Below are positions 1-4,729 of a stretch of DNA of 5,032 bases, one piece after another. The notes beneath the pieces were generated by a model, which saw only the letters and a list, made by a program, of their open reading frames with translations, ran no database searches and had not been told where the DNA came from. The stretch comes from Deltaproteobacteria bacterium (GTDB taxonomy: Bacteria; Desulfobacterota; SM23-61): contig JAPLIW010000439.1 in the NCBI GenBank assembly GCA_026388915.1, forward strand, positions 1 through 5,032, given 5' to 3'. The first letter of the stretch is position 1; the number at the start of each line of letters is the position of its first letter. Both the position numbers and the translations under genes were made by a program.

Positions 1-39
1 GAATTCTATGGAATTGCGACTTTTTACGAGTTCATCAAC
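1..39. repeat. Truncated end of a dispersed inverted-repeat (MITE-like) element
   Basis: Bases 1-38 match the reverse complement of 3825-3862 at about 34 of 38 positions, by my hand alignment. The shared core is GACTTTTTACGAG followed by a CATCAAC end. The same terminal sequence also closes the right side of the element at 3825-4009. The window therefore begins inside the last ~39 bases of a second copy of that element, whose body lies to the left of the window. It is inverted relative to the left end of the downstream copy. No protein is encoded here. Confidence 0.75.
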
Positions 40-65
40 AATGGACAATGCACAAAGAATAATGA
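38..65. repeat. Degenerate 7-bp tandem repeat (ACAATGN-type)
   Basis: Four consecutive 7-base units can be read without gaps: ACAATGG, ACAATGC, ACAAAGA, ATAATGA. They start exactly where the dispersed repeat end stops. This is one of several 7-bp-period tracts in this window. It is AT-richer than the others and the last two units are degenerate, so the call is moderate. Confidence 0.5.
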
Positions 66-84
66 AAAAAGTTTTTAACTCTTT

Positions 85-119
85 GCTCTCTGCTCCATGC
101 TCCATGCTCTATGCTGGAG
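85..119. repeat. 7-bp tandem repeat (GCTCCAT-type) carrying the RBS of the first gene
   Basis: Five gap-free heptamers are visible: GCTCTCT, GCTCCAT, GCTCCAT, GCTCTAT, GCTGGAG. The last unit contains GGAG (116-119), which sits 7 nt before the ATG at 127 and is the only good Shine-Dalgarno candidate for that gene. The repeat tract thus merges into the translation-initiation region. A reverse-complement version of the GCTCTCT unit (GCAGAGA) recurs at the 3' end of the same gene. Confidence 0.7.
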
Positions 120-126
120 TTAAATC

Positions 127-1290
127 ATGTCTTTGACCAAGATCATCAAGGAAAAAGCGCTGGATCTGGGGTTCGTAGCCGTGGGGGTGGCCACTGCGGA
201 ACCCTTTACCCTTTATGCGGAAGAAATCGCCGGCCGCCCGGAGATGTATGCGTGGGGAAAAACCCTGGGCCAGCGGGCTTCGGTCAGAGACCTGGATGTA
301 ACCTCGTTCGTGGATCCCGCGCGTTTTATTCCGGGGGTCAAATCCCTGATCGTAGTGACCGACAGCTACTGGGAAGAGGATTTTCCGCCTTCCCTGGCCG
401 GGAAGATCGGGCGCTGCTACCTGAAAGGGCTCTTCTGCCCGGAGGATAACTTTCACAGCCAGCGGAGGAGGGATCTCAAGAAATTCCTCCAGGAACAGGG
501 AATAAAGAGCATCTATGGCCCCGCCCCCGCCCGGCTGTCCGGGGCCCGCGCCGGGGTAACCAACTACGGGAAGAGCTGTTTTGCTTTCGCCAACGAGGCC
601 GCCGGAAAGAGCTCCTGGATCGTCAATGAGCCCTATCTGGTGGACCGGGAACTGGAGCCCGACACCCCCACGATGAAGGTGGAATGCCCGGAGAATTGCC
701 GCAAATGCATGGAGGCCTGTCCCACCGGAGCCCTGTACGCCCCCCTGAAAATGGACCCCCGGAAGTGCATCGCCTACAACACTTATTTCACTACTGGCGG
801 AATCCCCCGGGAGATGCGGTCCAAGATGGGGACCTGGGTTTACGGATGCGACCGGTGCCAGGAGGCCTGCCCGCGGAACAAGAAGTGGATGGAAAAAAAG
901 AAACCCATGAATTCGAAGCTTCTTGAACGCGCCGCGGACTTTTCTCTTATCAAGCTTTTGACCATGTCCCAGGAACACTACGAGCAGAAGGTGTGGCCCC
1001 TTCTCTATTACATCCGCAAGGAAAACCGGAAACTCTGGCAGAGAAACGCCGCCGTGGCCCTGGGAAACCAGGGGGACCCGGAGGCGGTCCCCCTGCTGGT
1101 TTCGGCGTTGGAGGACCCGGAACCCCTGGTCCGGACCCACGCGGCCTGGGCTCTGGGAAAGATTGGCGGAAAGCAGGCCAAAGCCGCGTTGGAGAAGAAA
1201 AGGCGCCTGGAAGAGGATGAAGGCGTCAGGAAAGAGATCGAAGAGGCCCTGAAGGAAGCAGAGAGCGAAGAGCAGAGAGCAGAGAGTTGA
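127..1290 (+). CDS. QueG-like double [4Fe-4S] protein with HEAT repeats (epoxyqueuosine reductase family, probably diverged)
   Basis: This is a 387-residue cytosolic iron-sulfur protein related to epoxyqueuosine reductase (QueG), which uses cobalamin and two [4Fe-4S] clusters in the last step of queuosine tRNA modification. An N-terminal QueG-type region (about 1-180) leads to two cluster motifs: C187, C191, C194, C198-Pro, and C214 with YGCDRCQEACP (C241, C244, C248). The KCIAYNT and YGCDRC blocks are typical of QueG. Residues ~305-360 form one or two HEAT repeats (RNAAVALGNQGDPEAVPLL is typical). Two departures stand out. The QueG 'VDxxPxxE' block that holds the catalytic Asp reads SIYGPAPARLS, with Ile129 aligned to the Asp. 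The usual GWIGKN reads TNYGKS. The first cluster also has CX3C where QueG has CX2C. Family membership is strong, but QueG activity is doubtful. ATG 127 is chosen because GGAG (116-119) lies 7 nt upstream. The last ~10 residues (AESEEQRAES) are encoded by a 7-bp repeat. Confidence 0.85.
   Translation: MSLTKIIKEKALDLGFVAVGVATAEPFTLYAEEIAGRPEMYAWGKTLGQRASVRDLDVTSFVDPARFIPGVKSLIVVTDSYWEEDFPPSLAGKIGRCYLKGLFCPEDNFHSQRRRDLKKFLQEQGIKSIYGPAPARLSGARAGVTNYGKSCFAFANEAAGKSSWIVNEPYLVDRELEPDTPTMKVECPENCRKCMEACPTGALYAPLKMDPRKCIAYNTYFTTGGIPREMRSKMGTWVYGCDRCQEACPRNKKWMEKKKPMNSKLLERAADFSLIKLLTMSQEHYEQKVWPLLYYIRKENRKLWQRNAAVALGNQGDPEAVPLLVSALEDPEPLVRTHAAWALGKIGGKQAKAALEKKRRLEEDEGVRKEIEEALKEAESEEQRAES
1258..1285. 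repeat. 7-bp tandem repeat inside the 3' end of the QueG-like CDS
   Basis: Four gap-free heptamers, GCAGAGA, GCGAAGA, GCAGAGA, GCAGAGA, end two bases before the TGA stop codon (1288-1290). They encode the low-complexity tail of the protein. GCAGAGA is the reverse complement of the GCTCTCT phase seen at 85-91, so the gene is bracketed by inverted heptamer tracts. Confidence 0.65.
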
Positions 1291-1291
1291 C

Positions 1292-1370
1292 AAAAGCTCA
1301 TGGCTCATAGCTGATGGCCTAAAGCAGGAGCTTTTAGCTACGAGCTATCAGCCATGAGCTATGAGCTTTT
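1292..1370. terminator. Long heptamer-built hairpin after the QueG-like gene, probable bidirectional terminator
   Basis: The arms 1292-1318 and 1344-1370 are 27 nt each and complementary at all but three positions; two of the exceptions can be G-U pairs in RNA. The left arm reads GCTCATG, GCTCATA, GCTGATG after AAAA. The right arm ends in GAGCTTTT, so the stem begins and ends in A/T runs, as expected of a terminator usable in both directions. The loop (1319-1343) can form a small second hairpin (CTAAAGC with GCTTTTAG). It starts one base after the stop codon and ends 20 bp before the -35 box of the thiamin promoter, so it would insulate the two transcription units. Terminator function is inferred from shape and position. 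Confidence 0.65.
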
Positions 1371-1390
1371 ATTGCTATGCCTTTTGCCCC

Positions 1391-1418
1391 TTGACATTTC
1401 CTGGCCAGGGCGTACAAT
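1391..1418 (+). promoter_or_regulatory. Sigma70-type promoter of the thi4-thiC operon
   Basis: A perfect -35 box TTGACA (1391-1396) is followed, after a 16-bp spacer, by the -10 box TACAAT (1413-1418, 5 of 6 consensus). This predicts a start site near 1425, directly at the first base of the riboswitch P1 stem (1426). The match between predicted start and aptamer edge makes this a strong call. Confidence 0.85.
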
Positions 1419-1425
1419 AAAATCA

Positions 1426-1520
1426 GATTTGCTGGGGGAGCTGGACCGGCTGAGAGATTCCGCCAAAGGCGGGACGACCCCTCGAACCTGTTGGATAATA
1501 CCAGCGGAGGGAAGCAAATC
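1426..1520 (+). promoter_or_regulatory. TPP riboswitch (THI element)
   Basis: All core parts of the thiamin pyrophosphate aptamer are present. P1 is a perfect 8-bp helix, GATTTGCT (1426-1433) with AGCAAATC (1513-1520). P2 pairs GGGG (about 1434-1438) with CCCC (1478-1481). The pyrimidine-binding CTGAGA is at 1450-1455. A variable P3a stem pairs CCGCC (1460-1464) with GGCGG (1468-1472). The conserved GAACCTG is at 1484-1490. The pyrophosphate-binding P4/P5 side carries GGATAATACCAGCG and GGAGGGAA. TPP binding stabilises P1 and is known to repress thiamin genes. Here the aptamer is followed at once by an intrinsic terminator (1533-1568) and then thi4, so control is most likely by early transcription termination. 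Confidence 0.96.
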
Positions 1521-1532
1521 CTGAGATGGATG

Positions 1533-1568
1533 AAAGCCGCCGGTTCTTTCGGGAATCGCCGGCTTTTT
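1533..1568 (+). terminator. Riboswitch-controlled intrinsic terminator
   Basis: The 14-nt arms 1533-1546 and 1553-1566 pair throughout except for one C-C mismatch (1540/1559) and one G-T pair. The loop is TTTCGG, and a run of five T follows on the 3' side (1564-1568). The stem begins 12 nt after riboswitch P1. GGTTC in its left arm (1542-1546) is complementary to the conserved aptamer bases GAACC (1484-1488), and CCGCC (1537-1541) to GGCGG (1468-1472). An antiterminator using one of these pairings is possible but is my inference. Confidence 0.88.
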
Positions 1569-1604
1569 GCTTTTCAGCCCCCGGTCCTTCCCCAAAACCA
1601 CTCC

Positions 1605-1611
1605 AAGGAGG
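1605..1611 (+). promoter_or_regulatory. Ribosome-binding site that fixes the thi4 start
   Basis: AAGGAGG lies 8 nt upstream of ATG 1620. The same reading frame is open further upstream, as far as 1491, but any earlier start would lie inside the riboswitch or terminator and lacks a Shine-Dalgarno sequence. The start at 1620 is therefore clearly preferred. Confidence 0.9.
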
Positions 1612-1619
1612 ATTGCAGA

Positions 1620-2405
1620 ATGAGCCTGGATGAAATCGTCATCTCCAGAGCCATCATCGATCGTTTTGCCCGCAAGTTCTCGCAGGGACTGGATGTGGAT
1701 GTGGCGGTCGTCGGGGCAGGGCCGTCCGGACTGCTGGCGGCGTGCTATCTGGCCAGAGGGAAGGCTCGAGTGGCTCTCTTCGAGCGGAAATTGAGCGTCG
1801 GCGGGGGGATGTGGGGCGGAGGGATGCTCTTCAATGAAATTGTCATCCAGGAAAAAGCGAAACGAATCCTGGACGAATTCGGCGTGACCACGGAGAAATT
1901 TCAAGACGGATATTATACCGCCGACTCGGTGGAGACTGTCTCCACTCTATGCGCGTCGGCCTGCCGGGCCGGGGCGAAAATCTTTAACGGAATGAGCGTC
2001 GAAGACCTGATGGTCCGACAAGATGCGGTGGCCGGATTGGTGATCAACTGGACGGCCGTCGAAATGGCCAACCTCCACGTGGACCCGCTCGCCGTGCGGG
2101 CAAGATATGTGGTGGATGCCACCGGCCACCCCGCCGAGGTGGTCCAGGTACTCGAAAGAAAGAATGGGATCAAATTCGGAACCCCGAAAGGGTCTTTCCA
2201 AGGAGAGCGTTCTCTCTGGGCGGAGGAAGCCGAGCGATCGACCCTGGAGAACACGGGCGAGATATACCCCGGGCTTTATGTGGCCGGCATGGCCGTAAAC
2301 GCGACCTTCGGGGGATATCGCATGGGCCCGATCTTTGGGGGCATGCTTTTTTCTGGGGAAAAAGTGGCCCGGATGATTCTGGAACGCTTGGGACAAACGG
2401 TATAA
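1620..2405 (+). CDS. thi4: Thi4-family thiazole synthase, sulfide-dependent (His) type
   Basis: This 261-residue cytosolic enzyme builds the ADP-thiazole precursor of thiamin from NAD, glycine and sulfur. An N-terminal Rossmann dinucleotide-binding motif VVGAGPSG (30-37) is followed by an acidic strand end (FERK), the glycine-rich GGGMWGGGMLFN (61-72), and a C-terminal block VAGMAVNATFGGYRMGPIFGG that is typical of Thi4. Eukaryotic Thi4 donates sulfur from an active-site Cys and is inactivated after one turnover. At the equivalent place this protein has His153 in NLHVDP, as in archaeal Thi4 that uses free sulfide and iron catalytically. Sulfide use and multiple turnover are therefore inferred. 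It is the first gene of a TPP-riboswitch operon, 29 nt before thiC, and replaces the usual ThiG/ThiO/ThiS route. Length fits prokaryotic Thi4 (about 260). The older family label 'ribulose-1,5-biphosphate synthetase' for some archaeal relatives is unlikely given this context. Confidence 0.94.
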   Translation: MSLDEIVISRAIIDRFARKFSQGLDVDVAVVGAGPSGLLAACYLARGKARVALFERKLSVGGGMWGGGMLFNEIVIQEKAKRILDEFGVTTEKFQDGYYTADSVETVSTLCASACRAGAKIFNGMSVEDLMVRQDAVAGLVINWTAVEMANLHVDPLAVRARYVVDATGHPAEVVQVLERKNGIKFGTPKGSFQGERSLWAEEAERSTLENTGEIYPGLYVAGMAVNATFGGYRMGPIFGGMLFSGEKVARMILERLGQTV

Positions 2406-2421
2406 TTTTAGCGGAGGCATG

Positions 2422-2430
2422 GGGGGGAGG
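2422..2430 (+). promoter_or_regulatory. Ribosome-binding site deciding the thiC start
   Basis: A G-rich run ending in GGGAGG lies 4 nt before ATG 2435 but only 1 nt before the adjacent ATG 2432. The second ATG gives the more workable spacing and yields the usual ThiC beginning MTQLEYAR. A start at 2432 would add a single Met. Confidence 0.6.
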
Positions 2431-2434
2431 AATG

Positions 2435-3715
2435 ATGACTCAATTGGAATATGCCCGCCAGGGCCGGATTACGGAAGCCATGGAGAAGTGCGCTTCCGCG
2501 GAGAATGTCCCCGCCGAAGCCGTTCGCCAGGGATTGGCCGAGGGGACCACGGTCATCACCCAGAATGTAAAACATCGGAATATCCCCCCGCTGGCCATCG
2601 GCAAAGGGCTGCGCACCAAGGTGAACGCCAACGTAGGCACCTCCGGGGATCATAACAACATCGAAGAGGAACTGGAGAAAGTGCACGCGGCCATCGAGGC
2701 CGGGGCGGACACCATCATGGATCTTTCCACCGGGCAGGGAATCGACGAGACCCGCAAGGCGGTCATGAAAGCCTCCACCGTCCCGGTGGGGACCGTGCCT
2801 ATTTACCAGGCGGCCGTCGAGATGCCCCGGAAGAAGAACCGTCCCATGGTGGAGATGACCGCCGACGACCTCTTCGAGGTGATCGAAAGACACGGCCAGG
2901 ACGGAGTGGATTTTATCACCGTCCACTGCGGGGTTACGCAGAACTCGGTGGGAAGAATCAAGAAAGAAGGCCGCCTGATAGGCGTCGTCAGTCGGGGCGG
3001 GGCCATCCTGGTGGAGTGGATGGATTACAATAAGAAAGAAAACCCCCTGTTCGAAGAGTATGACCGCCTGCTGGAGATTGCCAAGGCTTACGATATGACC
3101 CTGAGCCTGGGGGACGGACTCCGTCCGGGCTGCCTGGCCGACGCCACGGACCGCGGCCAGATCCAGGAGCTGATTCTGCTGGGGGAGCTGACCGAAAGAG
3201 CCTGGGCCAAGGGGGTCCAGGTGATGATCGAAGGACCGGGTCATGTTCCCCTGGACCAGATTGAAGCGAATGTCCTCCTTCAGAAACGCCTCTGCCACGG
3301 GGCTCCCTTTTATGTCCTGGGGCCTCTGGTGACAGACATCGCTCCCGGCTATGACCATATCACCGGAGCGATCGGGGGGGCGATCGCCGCCCGCGCCGGG
3401 GCGGACTTCCTCTGCTATGTCACTCCGTCGGAGCACCTGCGCCTTCCGTCGGTGGAGGATGTCCGGGAAGGGGTCATCGCCTCCAGGATCGCCGGCCACG
3501 CCGCGGACATCGCCCGGGGCTTGAAAGGCTCCATGGAAATGGACTGCCGGATGGCCCGGGCCAGAAAGTCGCTGGACTGGAAGGAACAGATCCGCCTCTC
3601 CATCGATCCCCTGAGGGCCCAAAAACTCCGCGAATCCAGCATGCCCCGGGAGAGCGACGTCTGCACCATGTGCGGGGAGCTGTGCGCGATTAAAAAATCT
3701 TCCAAAGTCCTTTAA
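2435..3715 (+). CDS. thiC: Phosphomethylpyrimidine synthase ThiC (short form)
   Basis: ThiC is a cytosolic radical-SAM enzyme that rearranges 5-aminoimidazole ribotide into HMP phosphate, the pyrimidine half of thiamin. The 426-residue protein is the short form, without the N-terminal extension of the ~600-650-residue proteobacterial/plant versions. It starts with the family's MTQLEYAR. Conserved blocks are KVNANVGTS (62-70), SRGG (186-189), DGLRPG (227-232), EGPGHVP (266-272) and the C-terminal cluster motif C410-TM-C413-GEL-C417. This tail carries the unusual radical-SAM [4Fe-4S] cluster and is spaced CX2CX3C, one residue shorter than the CX2CX4C of E. coli-type ThiC. No disruption is seen. 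It follows thi4 by 29 nt with its own ribosome-binding site and is co-controlled by the upstream TPP riboswitch. No strong terminator follows directly: the CCCG/CGGG hairpin at 3721-3732 has no T run. Confidence 0.98.
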   Translation: MTQLEYARQGRITEAMEKCASAENVPAEAVRQGLAEGTTVITQNVKHRNIPPLAIGKGLRTKVNANVGTSGDHNNIEEELEKVHAAIEAGADTIMDLSTGQGIDETRKAVMKASTVPVGTVPIYQAAVEMPRKKNRPMVEMTADDLFEVIERHGQDGVDFITVHCGVTQNSVGRIKKEGRLIGVVSRGGAILVEWMDYNKKENPLFEEYDRLLEIAKAYDMTLSLGDGLRPGCLADATDRGQIQELILLGELTERAWAKGVQVMIEGPGHVPLDQIEANVLLQKRLCHGAPFYVLGPLVTDIAPGYDHITGAIGGAIAARAGADFLCYVTPSEHLRLPSVEDVREGVIASRIAGHAADIARGLKGSMEMDCRMARARKSLDWKEQIRLSIDPLRAQKLRESSMPRESDVCTMCGELCAIKKSSKVL

Positions 3716-3749
3716 ATCATCCCGGTTTCGGGTACCTCGTAGCTGGGCG

Positions 3750-3784
3750 CTCGTTATACGTTATTCGTTACTCGTTATTCTTTC
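3750..3784. repeat. 7-bp tandem repeat (CTCGTTA-type) downstream of thiC
   Basis: Gap-free heptamers read CTCGTTA, TACGTTA, TTCGTTA, CTCGTTA, TTCTTTC. The CTCGTTA unit is the reverse-complement phase of the CGAGTAA units at 4799-4826, which places these two tracts, about 1 kb apart, in one repeat family. Confidence 0.7.
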
Positions 3785-3824
3785 CAAACGGCCGTCCCCA
3801 ACAAGAAACAAGGGATGAGCAACT

Positions 3825-4009
3825 TTGATGATCTCGTAAAAAGTCGAAATTCCATGAAATTCGTCATTCCGGCGAAAGCCGGAATCCAGGGTTTCCTGTG
3901 AAAACAGGAATCCAGTTTTTAAACTGGTTCCCTGCTTTCGCAGGGACGACGTCTGGACCCCGGCTTTCGCCGGGGTGACGCTTAAAGAGACTTTTTACGA
4001 GACCATCAA
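3825..4009. mobile_element. MITE-like non-coding element with terminal inverted repeats and five internal hairpins
   Basis: Terminal inverted repeats of 21 bp (3825-3845 and 3989-4009, one mismatch, core CTCGTAAAAAGTC) enclose five consecutive hairpins: H1 3866-3885 (8 bp, GAAA loop), H2 3893-3910 (7 bp, GAAA loop), H3 3912-3927 (CCAGTT with AACTGG), H4 3929-3946 (7 bp, TTTC loop), and H5 3958-3975 (7 bp, TTTC loop). The 28-bp block around H1 (3862-3889) is an inverted copy of the block around H5 (3953-3980), and H2 mirrors H4, so the whole element is an imperfect palindrome centred on H3. AACTTT occurs at both edges (3821-3826 and 4008-4013) and may be a target duplication, but it overlaps the repeat ends. 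There is no transposase gene, so any movement would need enzymes from elsewhere. A second copy's end lies at 1-39. Confidence 0.78.
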
Positions 4010-4021
4010 CTTTTATAAACT

Positions 4022-4042
4022 CGGAACCCGAAACCCGAAAGC
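4022..4042. repeat. Short 7-bp tandem repeat (CGAAACC-type)
   Basis: Three gap-free heptamers, CGGAACC, CGAAACC, CGAAAGC, lie between the MITE-like element and the acyltransferase gene. The tract is short and could be chance taken alone. It is reported because it keeps the same 7-bp period as the other intergenic tracts. Confidence 0.45.
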
Positions 4043-4100
4043 TCCGGCCATTCCCCCCCGAAAAAGTTGATTCCTCCCATCCCTTGTGCTAATTTGAGCC

Positions 4101-4721
4101 GTGACCATTCGCCGAAGCAATTTACTCTATAAGCTTATCCGGGCCGTTAACTATCCCTGTTTTCATTCCATCTACCGGATCCGCATCGAGGGGAGGGAAA
4201 ACATCCCTGCGGAGGGCCCCGGCATTCTTCTCCCCAAACACCAGTACTGGACCGATATTCCCGTCGTGTCACTGGCCGCCTGGAGGCCGGTAAGCTATGT
4301 GGCCAAGCAGGAACTCTTCGTCTATCCGGGGGTCCGGCAATTCATCACCGCCCTGGGAGGAATCCCGCTCGACCGGGTCAATCCGGTCAAAACCCTGGAC
4401 TCCTTTCGCCATCTGGAAAGGATCCTGCAGGATGGGGAATTTGTCGTCATCTTTCCCGAGGGGACCTATTACCCCCATTCCATGGGCCGGGGAAAGCATC
4501 GGCTGATTGAGTGCATCCTCCGGTTTCAGGAAAAGAAGGGATGGCAGGGCGCCCGGACCCTTCCTTTCATCCCCATGGGGATTCGGTACCTGGAGGAAAA
4601 GGTGAGAACCGAGATCCGGGTGAAAATCGGGCGGCCTCTCTTTGCCGACGGGAAGACCGAAGCCCAGGAGTTTACCCAAGCCATCGTGGGGGAGATTGCC
4701 AGGTTGAGCGGACTATCTTAA
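4101..4721 (+). CDS. PlsC-family 1-acylglycerol-3-phosphate acyltransferase (lysophospholipid acyltransferase)
   Basis: This 206-residue protein belongs to the acyltransferase family that moves a fatty acyl group onto lysophosphatidic acid or a related glycerolipid at the inner face of the membrane. All four family motifs are visible: HX4D catalytic pair H47/D52 in KHQYWTD, GGIPLDR (86-92, substrate phosphate binding), IFPEGT (117-122), and FIPMGIRY (156-163). There is no clear transmembrane helix; residues 54-60 and 73-85 are only moderately hydrophobic. The length is slightly short for PlsC (about 200-250). The start is GTG 4101: an in-frame TGA at 4095-4097 excludes anything longer and no other start codon follows soon. 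A good Shine-Dalgarno is lacking, so translation may be weak or leaderless. The exact acceptor cannot be told from sequence, and glycerolipid versus other lysophospholipid substrates remain open. Confidence 0.88.
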   Translation: MTIRRSNLLYKLIRAVNYPCFHSIYRIRIEGRENIPAEGPGILLPKHQYWTDIPVVSLAAWRPVSYVAKQELFVYPGVRQFITALGGIPLDRVNPVKTLDSFRHLERILQDGEFVVIFPEGTYYPHSMGRGKHRLIECILRFQEKKGWQGARTLPFIPMGIRYLEEKVRTEIRVKIGRPLFADGKTEAQEFTQAIVGEIARLSGLS

Positions 4722-4729
4722 AAACGGGT

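Larger units (their letters stand above)
3716..4100. other. Gene-free 385-bp intergenic stretch between thiC and the acyltransferase
   Basis: No credible protein gene is present on either strand. The stretch holds a weak 4-bp hairpin just after thiC (3721-3732), a heptamer tract (3750-3784), a 185-bp MITE-like element (3825-4009), and three more heptamers (4022-4042). It also contains TATAAA at 4014-4019 without a good -35 box. The hairpins may help end thiC transcription. Confidence 0.8.

Noticed and set aside
109..1308. A 399-codon open frame on the minus strand opposite the QueG-like gene
   Set aside because: The opposite strand encodes a protein with clear cluster motifs and HEAT repeats. 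The minus-strand translation is low-complexity, rich in Gly/Pro/Leu, and has no recognisable domain, as expected of an antisense shadow in GC-rich DNA.
1491..1619. Upstream extension of the thi4 reading frame
   Set aside because: The extra 43 codons would overlap the TPP aptamer and terminator, lack a ribosome-binding site, and are not part of known Thi4 proteins. The AAGGAGG at 1605 fixes the start at 1620.
2388..2406. TATAAT at 2401-2406 as an internal promoter for thiC
   Set aside because: The -10 match is perfect, but the bases 17 bp upstream (TCTGGA) barely resemble a -35 box and the sequence is at the thi4 stop codon. The riboswitch promoter and 29-nt gene spacing already explain thiC expression.
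2408..3622. A 404-codon open frame on the minus strand opposite thiC
   Set aside because: thiC is unmistakable on the plus strand. The antisense frame has no family features and exists because GC-rich codons leave few stop codons on the other strand.
3721..3732. CCCG/CGGG hairpin as the thiC terminator
   Set aside because: The stem is only 4 bp and no T run follows, so it does not meet the pattern of an intrinsic terminator.
3815..3901. Small open frame beginning MSNFDDLVK and running into the repeat element
   Set aside because: Its second half reads FVIPAKAGIQ, a peptide commonly produced by translating this kind of dispersed palindrome. The opposite half gives TPAFAGVT, another such artefact. 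There is no RBS-supported gene here.
3862..3980. CRISPR-like array from the repeated hairpin units
   Set aside because: The units are inverted copies, not direct repeats, there are only two per type, and there are no regularly sized unique spacers or cas genes.
4067..4093. TTGATT with CTAAT-like -10 as a promoter for the acyltransferase gene
   Set aside because: The spacing is 15 bp at best and the -10 match is partial; chance occurrences of this quality are common in AT-richer intergenic DNA.
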